The notes: generated by a model from the letters alone, not told the origin. 64,000 nucleotides of DNA from Notoacmeibacter ruber (GCF_003668555.1 NZ_RCWN01000001.1:2827501-2891500); one strand, 5' to 3'. Shown: positions 44,647-53,533, numbered from the stretch's first letter. Program-made: numbers and translations.

Positions 44647-44665
44647 GTTTCCTTTATAAGGGAAC
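44647..44665. promoter_or_regulatory. Near-palindrome in the hslU-BrkB promoter region
   Basis: GTTTCCTTTATAAGGGAAC: arms GTTTCCTT / AAGGGAAC pair with one G-T, within the divergent gap (44501-44735) and 71 bp upstream of the BrkB start. It could be an operator; no regulator is assigned. Confidence 0.35.
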
Positions 44666-44735
44666 ATCTCCTTGCGTTGGGGCATTGCCGCTGTGGCAGG
44701 CTTTTCCAGCAGAACAGACGAGAGAGTGGAAAGAG

Positions 44736-45860
44736 ATGGCAGGAAAAAGAGGCCGTCGGGCCACAAGCGTGACCGATATTCCAGCCGCTGGCTGGAAGGA
44801 CGTCCTCATGCGGGTTTATGGCGAGATCGGCGATGACCGAGTTCTGCTCGTCGCCGCAGGCGTCACCTTCTATCTTCTCCTCGCTATGGTGCCCGCCCTT
44901 TCGGCTCTGGTTTCGATCTACGGCCTGTTTACCGATCCGGCCCAGATCCAGGAGCAACTGTCGCTCATATCCGCCTTCGTGCCGGGTGGCGGCATGGAGA
45001 TTCTGAACGAGCAGATGAATCGTCTCGCCAGTCAGGAGCAGTCCACGCTCGGTCTGACATTCGCCATCTCTCTGGCCATCGCGCTCTGGAGCGCCAATGC
45101 CGGCATGAAGTCGATCTTCGAGGGGATGAATGTCGCCTATGACGAGATGGAGAAGCGCAACTTTATCAAGCTGACGTTGGTATCGCTGCTTTTCACCATC
45201 TGCTTTCTGGCCACCATTATCGCGGTGATCACGCTCGTTCTTGCGCTGCCCGCACTGGTTTCGCTGCTCGCTCTTCCCGATAGTTGGAGCGGTCTGGCGC
45301 AGTTGGCCGGCTATATTATCCTCGCCATCGCTGTTTCGGTCGGGATCGCCGCCATCTACCGGTGGGGGCCAAGCCGTGAGAATGCCCGATGGGAGTGGAT
45401 CACACCGGGCATGGTTCTGTCGCTTATCGTACTGGTCATCATGAGCCTGATGTTTTCCTGGTACGCCGCCAATTTCGCTTCCTACAACGAAACCTATGGT
45501 TCGCTGGGGGCGATTATCGGCTTCATGACATGGATTTGGCTGGCAGTGGCCATTCTCATGATCGGTGCGGAACTCAATGGCGAACTGGAGCATCAGACGC
45601 GGCGCGATACAACGACGCCGCCTCACGAACCGCTGGGAGAAAGGGGAGCCGTGGTTGCCGACCGTGTCGCAGGAGGCGAGGACTTCACGGGTAATCGCTC
45701 CCGATCGGGACAAAGGGCCGGGATAAACGGCGAGAACGGTCAAGGAGATGGGGGAGGCGGGTCCGGCCAGTCTCGCCCGTCATGGTCGTCGATCTGGTGG
45801 ACCGCCCCGGCGATGCTGACCCTCTATCTCATGCAGAGCCGGCAGAAGAAGCGAAACTGA
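44736..45860 (+). CDS. YihY/BrkB family membrane protein
   Basis: A 374-residue integral membrane protein of the YihY/virulence-factor BrkB family (formerly mislabelled ribonuclease BN). About six hydrophobic helices lie between residues 33 and 290. The signatures VLLVAAGVTFYLLLAMVPALSALV and YGSLGAIIGFMTWIWLAVAILMIGAELNGELEH are clear. The C-terminal cytosolic tail of about 80 residues is Gly/Arg-rich and poorly conserved. The start at 44736 follows GGAAAGAG. It lies between hslU and hslV. Function unknown; the family has been linked to serum resistance only in Bordetella. Confidence 0.93.
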   Translation: MAGKRGRRATSVTDIPAAGWKDVLMRVYGEIGDDRVLLVAAGVTFYLLLAMVPALSALVSIYGLFTDPAQIQEQLSLISAFVPGGGMEILNEQMNRLASQEQSTLGLTFAISLAIALWSANAGMKSIFEGMNVAYDEMEKRNFIKLTLVSLLFTICFLATIIAVITLVLALPALVSLLALPDSWSGLAQLAGYIILAIAVSVGIAAIYRWGPSRENARWEWITPGMVLSLIVLVIMSLMFSWYAANFASYNETYGSLGAIIGFMTWIWLAVAILMIGAELNGELEHQTRRDTTTPPHEPLGERGAVVADRVAGGEDFTGNRSRSGQRAGINGENGQGDGGGGSGQSRPSWSSIWWTAPAMLTLYLMQSRQKKRN

Positions 45861-45868
45861 CCAGCTTC

Positions 45869-46093
45869 CTACAGGGTATCCGCGTTGGAGCGTCCGACCA
45901 TTCCCCAATGGATGGCGGCCCACAGCCGTTCATGCAGCAGATAGCAGAGAAACCCGATTGCCGTTGAAAGGAGGGCAAGTTGCCCACCGGCGCTGATCGA
46001 GCCGGTAAAGAAAAACCCCAGCAGGACCATCATCAGCAAACCCCAGGCCTGCCAGGAAACAGCCTTAACGAGGCTCCGCTTGCGCGTTTCCAT
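45869..46093 (-). CDS. DUF2061 small membrane protein
   Basis: A 74-residue protein of the DUF2061 family: RSLVKAVSWQAWGLLMMVLLGFF then helix 2 (LALLSTAIGFLCYLLHERLWAAIHWG). Two hydrophobic helices and the conserved HERLW motif are visible; no enzymatic function is known. It ends 8 bp from the convergent BrkB gene and its start faces the XRE regulator gene, so the divergent 172-bp gap may hold both promoters. Confidence 0.85.
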   Translation of the reverse strand: METRKRSLVKAVSWQAWGLLMMVLLGFFFTGSISAGGQLALLSTAIGFLCYLLHERLWAAIHWGMVGRSNADTL

Positions 46094-46229
46094 GAAATCA
46101 CTCCGTACGAAATCGAATATAGGTAGGAGAACCAGAGGCTTAGACTGCCCCGGTTCCGAATGACCGCTTCTACCAAGGTTCGAGATGAGGTGGAATCATG
46201 TAAATTATCGCGCCTATTATCCTGAAAAG

Positions 46230-46241
46230 TGATAATTATCA
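46230..46241. promoter_or_regulatory. Palindrome upstream of the XRE regulator
   Basis: TGATAATTATCA, a perfect 12-bp palindrome 24 bp upstream of the regulator start, extendable to near-symmetric GTGATAATTATCATCAC. Location suggests autorepression; the sequence also resembles half of a Fur-type box. Function not shown. Confidence 0.5.
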
Positions 46242-46265
46242 TCACATGCGATAAAAGGTTCGATC

Positions 46266-47123
46266 ATGGATAAGCGAGATCGCGCGCGATTGTTTCAGGA
46301 GCGTCTGGCGCTGGCGATGGATGAGCGGCAGCTCACCAGAAGTGCACTCGCCCGTGCGGTCGAGGCCGATCGTTCGACCGTCTCGCTCCTGCTAAGCAGC
46401 GATACGGCGCGTTTGCCGAACGCCCAGCTGGCCGCGGAATGCGCCTTCGAGCTTGGCGTGTCGACGGACTGGCTTCTCGGTCTCACGGACCGGCGCGAGA
46501 AGGGGGCGGATATCCTGGAAGTCGCGGTCCGTATGGAAACGGCCGAACGCGCGCCCTCCGACGACGCGATCTTCCGGTGGCATGAACAGTCGCGCGGAAT
46601 GAAGGTGCGCCATGTGCCGGCGACCTTGCCGGACATGCTGAAAACCGAATCGGTTCTTCGTTTCGAATATGGCGATACCGTCGGCCGCACCTCAGAACAG
46701 GCGGTTACCGATATGCGGGACAGGCTGGCCTATCTGCGTGCGCCGGACACCGATTACGAAATCGCGATGCCTGTCGATGCGCTGGATGGCTTCGCACGCG
46801 GCGACAGCTATTGGGCCGATCTGCCGGTCGATCTCCGTATCGAACAGCTTGACCACATGAAGCGATTGACCGAGGAGCTGTACCCGTCCCTCCGGCTCTA
46901 TCTGTTCGACCGCAAGAAGATCTTCTCCGCGCCGATCACGGTCTACGGGACGCATCAGGCGACCATCTATATCGGGCGCGTCTATTTCGTTCTCAGCGAT
47001 CGCCGCCAAGTCCTGGAACTGACGCGCCATTTCGACGGGCTTGTCCGCGATGCGCTTTTCGAGGCGCGACGAATGCCGAACTTCATCGCGGACCGGTTGG
47101 CGGAACTGAAACCCGGCCAATAG
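46266..47123 (+). CDS. XRE-family transcriptional regulator with unknown C-terminal domain
   Basis: A 285-residue protein. The N-terminal helix-turn-helix is about residues 10-75 (FQERLALAMDERQLTRSALA, then ADRSTVSLLLSSD and LGVSTDWLLGLTDRREKG). The C-terminal 200 residues form a domain I do not recognise (RFEYGDTVGRTSEQAV, FARGDSYWADLPVDLRIEQL, PITVYGTHQATIYIGRVYFVL), probably a sensor or dimerisation part. XRE proteins with similar layout are scattered in Rhizobiales. It lies between hslU and hslV on the opposite strand. A palindrome TGATAATTATCA is 24 bp upstream. Confidence 0.88.
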   Translation: MDKRDRARLFQERLALAMDERQLTRSALARAVEADRSTVSLLLSSDTARLPNAQLAAECAFELGVSTDWLLGLTDRREKGADILEVAVRMETAERAPSDDAIFRWHEQSRGMKVRHVPATLPDMLKTESVLRFEYGDTVGRTSEQAVTDMRDRLAYLRAPDTDYEIAMPVDALDGFARGDSYWADLPVDLRIEQLDHMKRLTEELYPSLRLYLFDRKKIFSAPITVYGTHQATIYIGRVYFVLSDRRQVLELTRHFDGLVRDALFEARRMPNFIADRLAELKPGQ

Positions 47124-47273
47124 ACCGCCATCCTTTTGAAAGGACCCGAAACGGCTCGGCCAACCTTCGTCGGACGAAGCAATGGCTGGCTCGTCGGAGC
47201 GAACCTGCTGGCGGAGCTGGAGTCTTCGCAATCTGCGTATCCGCTCCGCGCTGGAGAGTCCGATCCCGAAGGC

Positions 47274-47840
47274 TTAGCTGAGGCCAGTGTCCGCCGCGTC
47301 CTCGATGGTCTCCACGATCACGCTGTCATTGGTGTAGACGCAGATCTCGGCGGCGATCGCCATGGCGCGGCGGGCGATCTCTTCGGCATCGGCATCGGTG
47401 TCGTAAAGCGCACGGGCGGCAGCGAGCGCATAATTGCCGCCCGAGCCGATCGCCAGGACCCCGTGCTGCGGCTCCAGCACATCGCCATTGCCGGTGATGG
47501 CAAGCGTCACATCCTTGTCGGCCACCAGCATCATCGCTTCGAGCTGACGCAGATATTTATCGGTCCGCCAATCCTTGGCGAGCTCCACACAGGCGCGCAT
47601 CAACTGGTCGGAATATTGCTCCAGCTTGGATTCCAGCCGTTCCAGAAGGGTGAAAGCATCCGCCGTTGCACCAGCAAAACCGGCGATCACCTTGCCATCC
47701 TTCCCGATCCGCCGGACCTTTCTTGCATTGCCCTTCATCACCGTCTGGCCGAGGGAAACCTGACCGTCGCCGGCGATCACGGCCTTGCCGCCCTTGCGGA
47801 TCGTCACGATCGTCGTGCCATGCATGACGGTGTCGCTCAT
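47274..47840 (-). CDS. hslV: ATP-dependent protease peptidase subunit HslV
   Basis: Proteasome-like peptidase subunit of HslUV. About 188 residues. A short propeptide precedes the mature Thr: in [20 protein letters not shown] the two Thr after Gly8 match TTIV of the mature protein. [13 protein letters not shown] then NARKVRRI and [18 protein letters not shown] are family marks. hslU is 2.8 kb away on the same strand. Upstream there is a plausible heat-shock promoter and a 5-bp stem with GAAA loop (see those entries). Confidence 0.97.
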   Translation of the reverse strand: MSDTVMHGTTIVTIRKGGKAVIAGDGQVSLGQTVMKGNARKVRRIGKDGKVIAGFAGATADAFTLLERLESKLEQYSDQLMRACVELAKDWRTDKYLRQLEAMMLVADKDVTLAITGNGDVLEPQHGVLAIGSGGNYALAAARALYDTDADAEEIARRAMAIAAEICVYTNDSVIVETIEDAADTGLS

Positions 47841-47855
47841 CGCTCTTCCTTTCTG

Positions 47856-47869
47856 GGGCCTTTCGGCCC
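47856..47869 (-). other. Stem-loop in the hslV 5' leader
   Basis: On the minus strand GGGCC-GAAA-GGCCC: five GC pairs closed by a GNRA tetraloop, 15 nt upstream of the hslV ATG. A leader stem-loop that stabilises the hslVU mRNA is known in E. coli, so a similar role is possible. Confidence 0.5.
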
Positions 47870-47890
47870 GGCTTGTTTCGCTTGTTCGCC

Positions 47891-47919
47891 AGATAGGCAT
47901 TCGTGGTAACGCTGCCAAC
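47891..47919 (-). promoter_or_regulatory. Candidate RpoH (sigma-32) promoter of hslV
   Basis: Read on the minus strand, -35 GTTG at 47916-47919 and -10 CCTATCT at 47891-47897, separated by 18 bases, 51 bp upstream of the ATG. It resembles the alphaproteobacterial heat-shock consensus CTTG-N17-CYTATNT with one -35 mismatch. hslV is a classical heat-shock gene; direct evidence is absent. Confidence 0.4.
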
Positions 47920-47996
47920 CATTTGGCGGGCAGGGTGGTTTCGCTCCGTCGGGCTTTGGGGTAAGTCAGCGCTGACTGAAGATGAGGAAGACCCTG

Positions 47997-48593
47997 ATGG
48001 CGCGCAGTGCAACCATCGAACGCAAGACCTCCGAAACCGCGATCAGCGTTTTCGTCACGATCGACGGCACGGGCCGCTACGACGTGAAAACGGGCGTCGG
48101 CTTTTTCGATCACATGCTGGAACAGCTCGCCCGCCATTCGCTGATGGATATCGAGGTGCGGGCCGAAGGCGACCTTCATATCGACGATCACCACACGGTC
48201 GAAGATGTCGGGATCGCGCTCGGCCAGGCGGTCAGCAAGGCGCTTGGGGAGCGGCGCGGCATTCGCCGCTATGCCTCGCTCGACCTCGTCATGGACGAAG
48301 CGATGACCCTCGCCGCGGTCGATGTTTCTGGCCGGCCGTTCCTCGTTTGGAACGTCGCCTTCACCGCACCGAAGATCGGCACATTCGATACCGAACTGGT
48401 CCGCGAATTCTTTCAGGCTTTCGCCGGCAATGCGGGCATCACGCTGCATGTGAAAAATCACTATGCGGTCAACAGCCATCACATTGCCGAAACCTGCTTC
48501 AAGGCGGTGGCGCGGGTGCTGCGCGTCGCTTTCGAGCCGGATACGCGTGTGGGCGATGCCGTGCCCTCCACCAAGGGCTCCCTCGCCGGTTGA
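47997..48593 (+). CDS. hisB: Imidazoleglycerol-phosphate dehydratase
   Basis: Dehydrates IGP in histidine synthesis, using two Mn ions bound by His-rich motifs. About 198 residues from [11 protein letters not shown]. Motifs are [34 protein letters not shown], and [13 protein letters not shown]: the repeated HHxxE sites. The start at 47997 was chosen for the GAGGAAGACC site; the frame opens at 47982. It is the monofunctional dehydratase, without a phosphatase domain. First gene of hisB-DUF2628-hisH-hisA-hisF-hisE. Confidence 0.97.
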   Translation: MARSATIERKTSETAISVFVTIDGTGRYDVKTGVGFFDHMLEQLARHSLMDIEVRAEGDLHIDDHHTVEDVGIALGQAVSKALGERRGIRRYASLDLVMDEAMTLAAVDVSGRPFLVWNVAFTAPKIGTFDTELVREFFQAFAGNAGITLHVKNHYAVNSHHIAETCFKAVARVLRVAFEPDTRVGDAVPSTKGSLAG

Positions 48594-48605
48594 GGAGGTG
48601 AATCG

Positions 48606-49022
48606 ATGACCCTCTATCGCGTGATGGAGAGGCTTGACGGCGAAACCGGCCCTGCCGAGACACGCTTCATTGCCGAGCGTTTCCGCTGGAGTGCGTTTCT
48701 TCTGCCAGTGCTTTGGCTGTTGTTTCAGCGTCTATGGCTGACGGCTCTTCTGGTCTTCCTTCTGACGATGGCGGTCGGACTGGCTCTGCCGCGCTTCGGT
48801 TTCGCCAATGCCTATATCGTCGTGTGCAATCTGGCTCTCGGTCTCATCGTCGGGCTGGAATCCACTGGCCTGATCGTCAGCGGGCTCGAAAAGAGCGGCT
48901 GGCGCGAAGCTGGCGTCAGTTCGGGCGAGACTATCGAGGAGGCCGAATTGCGCTGGTTCGCCAAACGGACCGCGGAAACGAATCCGGCTGACCAATCCAT
49001 TCTCGCGGGAGCGTCGGTCTAA
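48606..49022 (+). CDS. DUF2628 family membrane protein
   Basis: A 138-residue protein of the DUF2628 family, placed inside the his operon in Rhizobiales. [20 protein letters not shown] begins the first hydrophobic segment, and three to four helices lie between residues 30 and 95; the C-terminal 40 residues are polar. It abuts hisH directly (stop TAA followed at once by ATG). No function is known. The constant location suggests a link with the pathway or just a historical operon. Confidence 0.88.
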   Translation: MTLYRVMERLDGETGPAETRFIAERFRWSAFLLPVLWLLFQRLWLTALLVFLLTMAVGLALPRFGFANAYIVVCNLALGLIVGLESTGLIVSGLEKSGWREAGVSSGETIEEAELRWFAKRTAETNPADQSILAGASV

Positions 49023-49676
49023 ATGCGCACAGTGATCATCGATTATGGATCGGGCAATCTGAAGAGCGCCACAAAGGCCTTCGAACGCGCTGCGCGCGAA
49101 GCGGGTCTGCACGATGCCGAGATCGAATTGACCGACAATGCCGAACGGGTCCGGACTGCCGACCGCGTCGTTCTGCCGGGCGTCGGGGCCTTCGCGGACT
49201 GCCGGGCGGGCCTCGATGCGGTGCCGGGCATGCATGAAGCGCTTGACGAAGCGGTGGTCGCGAACGGCCGGCCCTATCTCGGCATCTGCGTTGGAATGCA
49301 GCTCATGGCCAATCGGGGTCTTGAGAAGGCGACGACACGGGGTTTCGGCTGGATTGCCGGCGATGTGAAGCCGATAAAGCCGACCGATCCAAGCCTGAAA
49401 ATCCCGCAAATCGGCTGGAATACGATTCACGTGAAACACGATCACCCGGTGCTGGACGGTATCGCGACCGGGGCGGACGGCCTTCACGCTTATTACGTTC
49501 ACTCCTATCACCTCGAATGCGCCAAGGCGGACCAGTTGGTCGCGACGACCGATTATGGCGGACCTGTCACCGCGATCGTTGCCAATGGCAATCGCATCGG
49601 CACGCAGTTTCACCCGGAAAAGAGTCAGACCCTCGGGCTGGACCTGATCGCCAATTTCCTGCGCTGGATGCCCTGA
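49023..49676 (+). CDS. hisH: Imidazole glycerol phosphate synthase subunit HisH
   Basis: Glutaminase subunit providing NH3 to HisF. 217 residues, class I amidotransferase triad: Cys89 in LGICVGMQL, and His and Glu in TQFHPEKSQ near the end. The oxyanion region LPGVGAF is at residues 51-57. The stop overlaps the hisA start by one base (TGATG). A parS-like site is inside codons encoding I-H-V-K-H. Confidence 0.98.
   Translation: MRTVIIDYGSGNLKSATKAFERAAREAGLHDAEIELTDNAERVRTADRVVLPGVGAFADCRAGLDAVPGMHEALDEAVVANGRPYLGICVGMQLMANRGLEKATTRGFGWIAGDVKPIKPTDPSLKIPQIGWNTIHVKHDHPVLDGIATGADGLHAYYVHSYHLECAKADQLVATTDYGGPVTAIVANGNRIGTQFHPEKSQTLGLDLIANFLRWMP
49423..49438. other. parS-like site inside hisH
   Basis: CGATTCACGTGAAACA, 14 of 16 matches with the full core. 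It is the right-most parS-like site in the window, 14 kb from the probable origin. Confidence 0.72.
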
Positions 49677-50419
49677 TGACCAAGAAAATCCTCTTCCCTG
49701 CCATCGACCTGAAGGATGGCCATTGCGTTCGGCTCAAGCTCGGCGAAATGGACAGCGCGACAGTCTACAATGAAGATCCGGCCGCGCAGGCGAAAGCGTT
49801 TGAAGAGCAGGGTTTCGAATGGCTGCATGTCGTCGATCTGAACGGCGCATTCGAGGGTGAGAGCGTCAACGGCGCGGCGGTCGAGGCGATTCTCGGCGCG
49901 ACGAAGAACCCTGTTCAGCTTGGCGGTGGCATCCGTACTCTGGATCATATTGAAAGCTGGCTGAGTAAAGGTCTCGCTCGGGTCATCCTTGGCACCGTGG
50001 CGGTTCGCGATCCGGACCTCGTGAAGGAAGCCTGCAAGCGCTTTCCGGGTAAGGTGGCGGTCGGTATCGACGCCAAGGGCGGCAAGGTTGCGGTCGAGGG
50101 CTGGGCCGAGGCGTCCGAGCTCGGCGTGATCGAACTGGCGAAGCGTTTCGAGGGGGCTGGCGTCGCGGCGATCATCTATACGGACATCGACCGCGACGGC
50201 GTTCTGACCGGGATCAACTGGGATTCGACGATCGATCTGGCCGATGCGGTTTCTATTCCGGTCATCGCCTCCGGCGGGCTCGCATCTCTTGCGGACGTGG
50301 TGCGCATGACCATGCCCGACGCCGAGCGTCTGGAAGGCGCCATTTCGGGCCGTGCTCTCTATGATGGACGTCTCGATACGGCCGAAGCTCTGGCTGTCCT
50401 TCATCGTGGCGAAGCCTGA
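49676..50419 (+). CDS. hisA: Phosphoribosylformimino-5-aminoimidazole carboxamide ribotide isomerase
   Basis: TIM-barrel isomerase converting ProFAR to PRFAR, the fourth step of histidine synthesis. 247 residues. Half-barrel marks are [14 protein letters not shown] with the catalytic Asp, [26 protein letters not shown], and the second phosphate site [11 protein letters not shown]; the second catalytic Asp is in [12 protein letters not shown]. The start overlaps the hisH stop. A 100-bp gap with a hairpin separates it from hisF. Confidence 0.98.
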   Translation: MTKKILFPAIDLKDGHCVRLKLGEMDSATVYNEDPAAQAKAFEEQGFEWLHVVDLNGAFEGESVNGAAVEAILGATKNPVQLGGGIRTLDHIESWLSKGLARVILGTVAVRDPDLVKEACKRFPGKVAVGIDAKGGKVAVEGWAEASELGVIELAKRFEGAGVAAIIYTDIDRDGVLTGINWDSTIDLADAVSIPVIASGGLASLADVVRMTMPDAERLEGAISGRALYDGRLDTAEALAVLHRGEA

Positions 50420-50425
50420 TCGGCC

Positions 50426-50455
50426 GCTGCGCCGCATTGCCGGCATTGGCGCAGC
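50426..50455 (+). other. Intraoperonic hairpin between hisA and hisF
   Basis: Perfect 8-bp stem GCTGCGCC / GGCGCAGC with a 14-nt loop, right after hisA. No T tract, so more likely an RNA processing/stability element than a terminator. Confidence 0.4.
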
Positions 50456-50519
50456 CCGGAACTTGATCCGGCTCGCGCGGCGTGCTTTCTGACATGCAAG
50501 AGGGATCGGAAACCTGTCT

Positions 50520-51320
50520 ATGACCCTGAAAGCCCGAGTCATTCCCTGTCTCGACGTAAAAGATGGCCGCGTCGTCAAGGGCGTCAATTTCGTCGACCTG
50601 ATCGATGCCGGAGACCCGGTGGAGGCAGCGCGTGCCTATGATGCCGCCGGTGCCGATGAGCTTTGCTTTCTCGACATCACGGCCAGCCATGAAGACCGCG
50701 ATACCATCTTCGACGTGGTGGCGCGCACTGCGGAGCATTGCTTCATGCCCCTGACGGTCGGCGGCGGCGTCAGGTCCAATGCCGACATTCGAAAGCTTCT
50801 CCTGGCGGGGGCCGACAAGGTCTCCATCAATACGGCTGCGGTGCAGAACCCGGATTTCGTGGCAGAGGCGGCCGACAAATTCGGAAATCAGTGCATTGTG
50901 GTCGCGATCGATGCGCGCCGTGTATCCGCAGATGGCGAGACGCCGCGCTGGGAGATCTTCACCCATGGCGGCCGCAAGGAGACAGGCATCGATGCGATTG
51001 AGTTTGCCGAGAAGGTCGTCGATCTCGGTGCTGGGGAGATCCTTCTGACATCGATGGATCGCGACGGAACGAAATCCGGCTTCGATATCGAATTGACGCG
51101 CGCTGTGGCTGATGCTGTGGTTGCGCCTGTCATCGCATCTGGCGGCGTTGGTGAGTTGGACCACTTGGTTGCGGGTGTCCGCGACGGCCATGCCACTGCG
51201 GTGCTCGCGGCGTCGATCTTCCACTTCGGCACCTATTCGATTGAGCAAGCCAAGCAGCACATGGCGGCCGCCGGCCTGCCCATGCGGATGGACGGCATTG
51301 ATGCGGAGGCTGCGGCGTGA
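50520..51320 (+). CDS. hisF: Imidazole glycerol phosphate synthase subunit HisF
   Basis: Cyclase subunit joining PRFAR and ammonia to IGP and AICAR. 266 residues, TIM barrel: [20 protein letters not shown] with catalytic Asp, [29 protein letters not shown], and [13 protein letters not shown] with the second Asp, then [11 protein letters not shown]. The stop overlaps the hisE GTG start by 4 bp. It partners with HisH from the same operon. Confidence 0.98.
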   Translation: MTLKARVIPCLDVKDGRVVKGVNFVDLIDAGDPVEAARAYDAAGADELCFLDITASHEDRDTIFDVVARTAEHCFMPLTVGGGVRSNADIRKLLLAGADKVSINTAAVQNPDFVAEAADKFGNQCIVVAIDARRVSADGETPRWEIFTHGGRKETGIDAIEFAEKVVDLGAGEILLTSMDRDGTKSGFDIELTRAVADAVVAPVIASGGVGELDHLVAGVRDGHATAVLAASIFHFGTYSIEQAKQHMAAAGLPMRMDGIDAEAAA

Positions 51321-51643
51321 GCGAATTTACACTGGCGGATCTCGAGGCGCGGATTGCCGAGCGCGCGGCAGCGGCACCCGATGAAAGCTGGACGGCCCGG
51401 CTCGTTGCGAAAGGGCAGGGCAAGGCCTCGCAAAAGCTGGGCGAAGAGGCGGTCGAGACCGTGATTGCCGCCGTGTCAGGGGATCGGGAGGGTCTTGTCG
51501 CGGAAAGCGCCGATCTGCTCTACCACTGGCTGGTGGTTCTCCATCTGGAAAAAGTGCCGCTGTCGGAGGTGATGGCGGAACTGGCACGCCGGACAGGTCA
51601 GTCCGGTCTGGCGGAAAAGGCCGGTCGGAAGGAATCCGGCTGA
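51317..51643 (+). CDS. hisE: Phosphoribosyl-ATP pyrophosphatase
   Basis: Second step of histidine synthesis, removing PPi from PR-ATP. 108 residues, the all-alpha NTP pyrophosphatase fold of the MazG type: [20 protein letters not shown] with acidic metal ligands EExxE, then [21 protein letters not shown]. It is a separate HisE, not fused to HisI. GTG start overlapping hisF (GTGA). coaA follows at 24 bp. Confidence 0.96.
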   Translation: MSEFTLADLEARIAERAAAAPDESWTARLVAKGQGKASQKLGEEAVETVIAAVSGDREGLVAESADLLYHWLVVLHLEKVPLSEVMAELARRTGQSGLAEKAGRKESG

Positions 51644-51667
51644 CAAATAAGGTTTGAGGCAAGCGAA

Positions 51668-52666
51668 ATGACACTCCAGACCGGCGGGGAGGCCGGTTAT
51701 CATCTCGGTCCGACGGGCGGGCAGGCGAGCGATGTGTCCCCCTATCGCACCTTCTCTGCGCAGCAATGGTCTGCGTTTCGGGCCGACACGCCGCTAACGC
51801 TGGCGGAGGACGAGGTTCAGCGCCTGCGCTCGCTGGGCGACCCGGTGGATCTTGATGAGGTCTGCCGCATCTATCTTTCGCTGTCGCGTCTTCTGTCTGC
51901 CCATGTCGAGGCGACGCAGCTTCTCTTTGCCCAGCGCGCCGCCTTTCTGAATGCGCCGGAGGCGGTCAAGACGCCCTTCATCATCGGTATCGCAGGGTCG
52001 GTCGCTGTGGGCAAAAGCACGACGGCCCGCGTGCTGAAAGAGCTTCTGGCGCGCTGGCCCTCCAGCCCGAAGGTCGATCTGGTGACGACCGACGGGTTCC
52101 TCATGTCCAATGCGCGGTTGGAAGAAGAAGGCCTGATGGACCGAAAGGGCTTTCCCGAAAGCTACGATGTCGCATCCGTCCTGCGCTTTCTCTCCGCGAT
52201 CAAGTCCGGCGAGCGCCGTGTAAGAGCGCCAGTCTATTCACACGTGACCTATGACGTCGTGCCGGACGACTACGTCGAGATCGAGACACCGGATATTCTC
52301 ATCTTCGAGGGGATCAACGTCCTGCAGACGCGGGATCTGCCTTCAGAAGGCCGGATCGTGCCCTTCGTTTCCGATTTCTTTGACTTCTCCATCTATATCG
52401 ACGCCGATGAAGCGCTGATCCGCACCTGGTATATCGATCGGTTCATGGATCTGCGTCACACCGCCTTTCGCGATCCGGAAAGCTATTTCCATCGCTACTC
52501 GCAATTGAGTGAAGGCGAGGCCCGCCACAAGGCGGAGACGCTGTGGCAGACCATCAACCGGCGAAACCTGGTCGAGAACATCCTGCCGACGCGGCCCCGT
52601 GCCGATCTGATCCTGCGCAAGGGGGCCGACCATCTGGTCGAAAGCGTTTCACTACGCAAACTCTAG
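51668..52666 (+). CDS. coaA: Type I pantothenate kinase
   Basis: Phosphorylates pantothenate, the first committed CoA step, and is feedback-inhibited by CoA. 332 residues. P-loop [17 protein letters not shown], then [10 protein letters not shown] with the catalytic Asp, and [14 protein letters not shown] and [13 protein letters not shown], all PanK-I marks. The 5' ATG at 51668 is 24 bp after hisE, and hisE-coaA linkage is common in rhizobia. coaE, the last CoA enzyme, lies 14 kb to the left. Confidence 0.97.
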   Translation: MTLQTGGEAGYHLGPTGGQASDVSPYRTFSAQQWSAFRADTPLTLAEDEVQRLRSLGDPVDLDEVCRIYLSLSRLLSAHVEATQLLFAQRAAFLNAPEAVKTPFIIGIAGSVAVGKSTTARVLKELLARWPSSPKVDLVTTDGFLMSNARLEEEGLMDRKGFPESYDVASVLRFLSAIKSGERRVRAPVYSHVTYDVVPDDYVEIETPDILIFEGINVLQTRDLPSEGRIVPFVSDFFDFSIYIDADEALIRTWYIDRFMDLRHTAFRDPESYFHRYSQLSEGEARHKAETLWQTINRRNLVENILPTRPRADLILRKGADHLVESVSLRKL

Positions 52667-52757
52667 CGGTATTCAGAAAATGCATCGGCATGATTGATGC
52701 CGGACTGTGCTTCGGCTAGAAGGCGGCTGACGAGGCATTTTGCTTCGTGCGCTTCGG

Positions 52758-52834
52758 GCACCCATAGCTCAGCTGGATAGAGCGCTGCCCTCCGAAGGCA
52801 GAGGTCTCAGGTTCGAATCCTGATGGGTGCGCCA
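52758..52834 (+). tRNA. tRNA-Arg(CCG)
   Basis: Acceptor GCACCCA / TGGGTGC, D-arm AGCTCAGCTGGATAGAGC, anticodon arm GCCCTCCGAAGGC with anticodon CCG, T-arm AGGTTCGAATCCT-type loop and encoded CCA (52832-52834). It lies between the his-coaA operon and the accessory TRAP/oxoprolinase region. Confidence 0.96.
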
Positions 52835-52953
52835 CTTTCTCATATATCCCTTTATTTCGAAAAGCTCTCGCGCGTTTCGACGACCCGTCGCTGTCCAAGC
52901 AGGTTGCGAGAAGTAACGACCCATCAGGGCAATTTGTCCATAATGCTGTTAAT

Positions 52954-52980
52954 TTGCGTGTGATTTGTAAGTGTTATACT
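52954..52980 (+). promoter_or_regulatory. Candidate sigma-70 promoter of the MarR-like regulator
   Basis: A -10-like TATACT at 52975-52980, with a weak -35 TTGCGT about 15 bases before it, 31 bp upstream of the ATG. Confidence 0.35.
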
Positions 52981-53011
52981 CAGCTGCGTACCGTCGAAAA
53001 GAGTTTGCAGC

Positions 53012-53533
53012 ATGTCAGAAAATACCAAGCCTCAGAACTTGATCGTATCGTCCCGCCATCTCGCTTCCGAAGGCGGATGGCAGGCGTCCGAATTCGAATA
53101 CGGCCTCATCATCGCCTATAACGGCTTCGCCCGCTGGGTCAGTCGCTGCATGGCGGCCACCGGTGCTCCGAACCTTGCTGTTCTGGAGGTGTTGGTGCTC
53201 CACCATATCAACCACCGCGCCAGACAGAAGCGGCTGACGGATATCTGCTTCCTGCTCAATATCGAAGATGCCCACACGGTTAATTATGCGCTGAAGAAGC
53301 TGCAGAAGGCGGAGCTGGTGAAGGGGGAGAAGATTGGCAAGGAGATTTTTTACAGCGTGACCGACAAGGGCGAGCAATTGTGCGAGCGCTATCGCGAAAT
53401 TCGCGAGCAATGCCTGATCGAAAGCCTCAAGCATTTCGAGAACAGCCCGCAAACGCTGAGCGAAACGGCGGCGGTTCTGCGAATGATGTCGGGCATCTAC
53501 GATCAGGCCGCGCGGGCCGCCAGCTCAATCTGA
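53012..53533 (+). CDS. MarR-like winged-helix transcriptional regulator
   Basis: A 173-residue protein. The winged helix-turn-helix is about residues 60-120 (PNLAVLEVLVLHHINHRARQ, LTDICFLLNIEDAHTVNYAL, then the wing GEKIGKEIFYSVTDKG). Flanking helices are expected to dimerise. Similar regulators are found next to TRAP/hydantoinase genes. It is convergent with dctM (21 bp apart), and likely controls the divergent dctP/oxoprolinase promoter region. The ligand is unknown; 5-oxoproline or the transported substrate is a guess. Confidence 0.85.
   Translation: MSENTKPQNLIVSSRHLASEGGWQASEFEYGLIIAYNGFARWVSRCMAATGAPNLAVLEVLVLHHINHRARQKRLTDICFLLNIEDAHTVNYALKKLQKAELVKGEKIGKEIFYSVTDKGEQLCERYREIREQCLIESLKHFENSPQTLSETAAVLRMMSGIYDQAARAASSI

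Noticed and set aside
52240..52249. CACGTG in the coaA coding region (TTCACACGTGACC) as a parS
   Set aside because: The inner octamer is ACACGTGA rather than TCACGTGA and the flanks do not match. The same applies to CACGTG at about 39234, 42245 and 56398.
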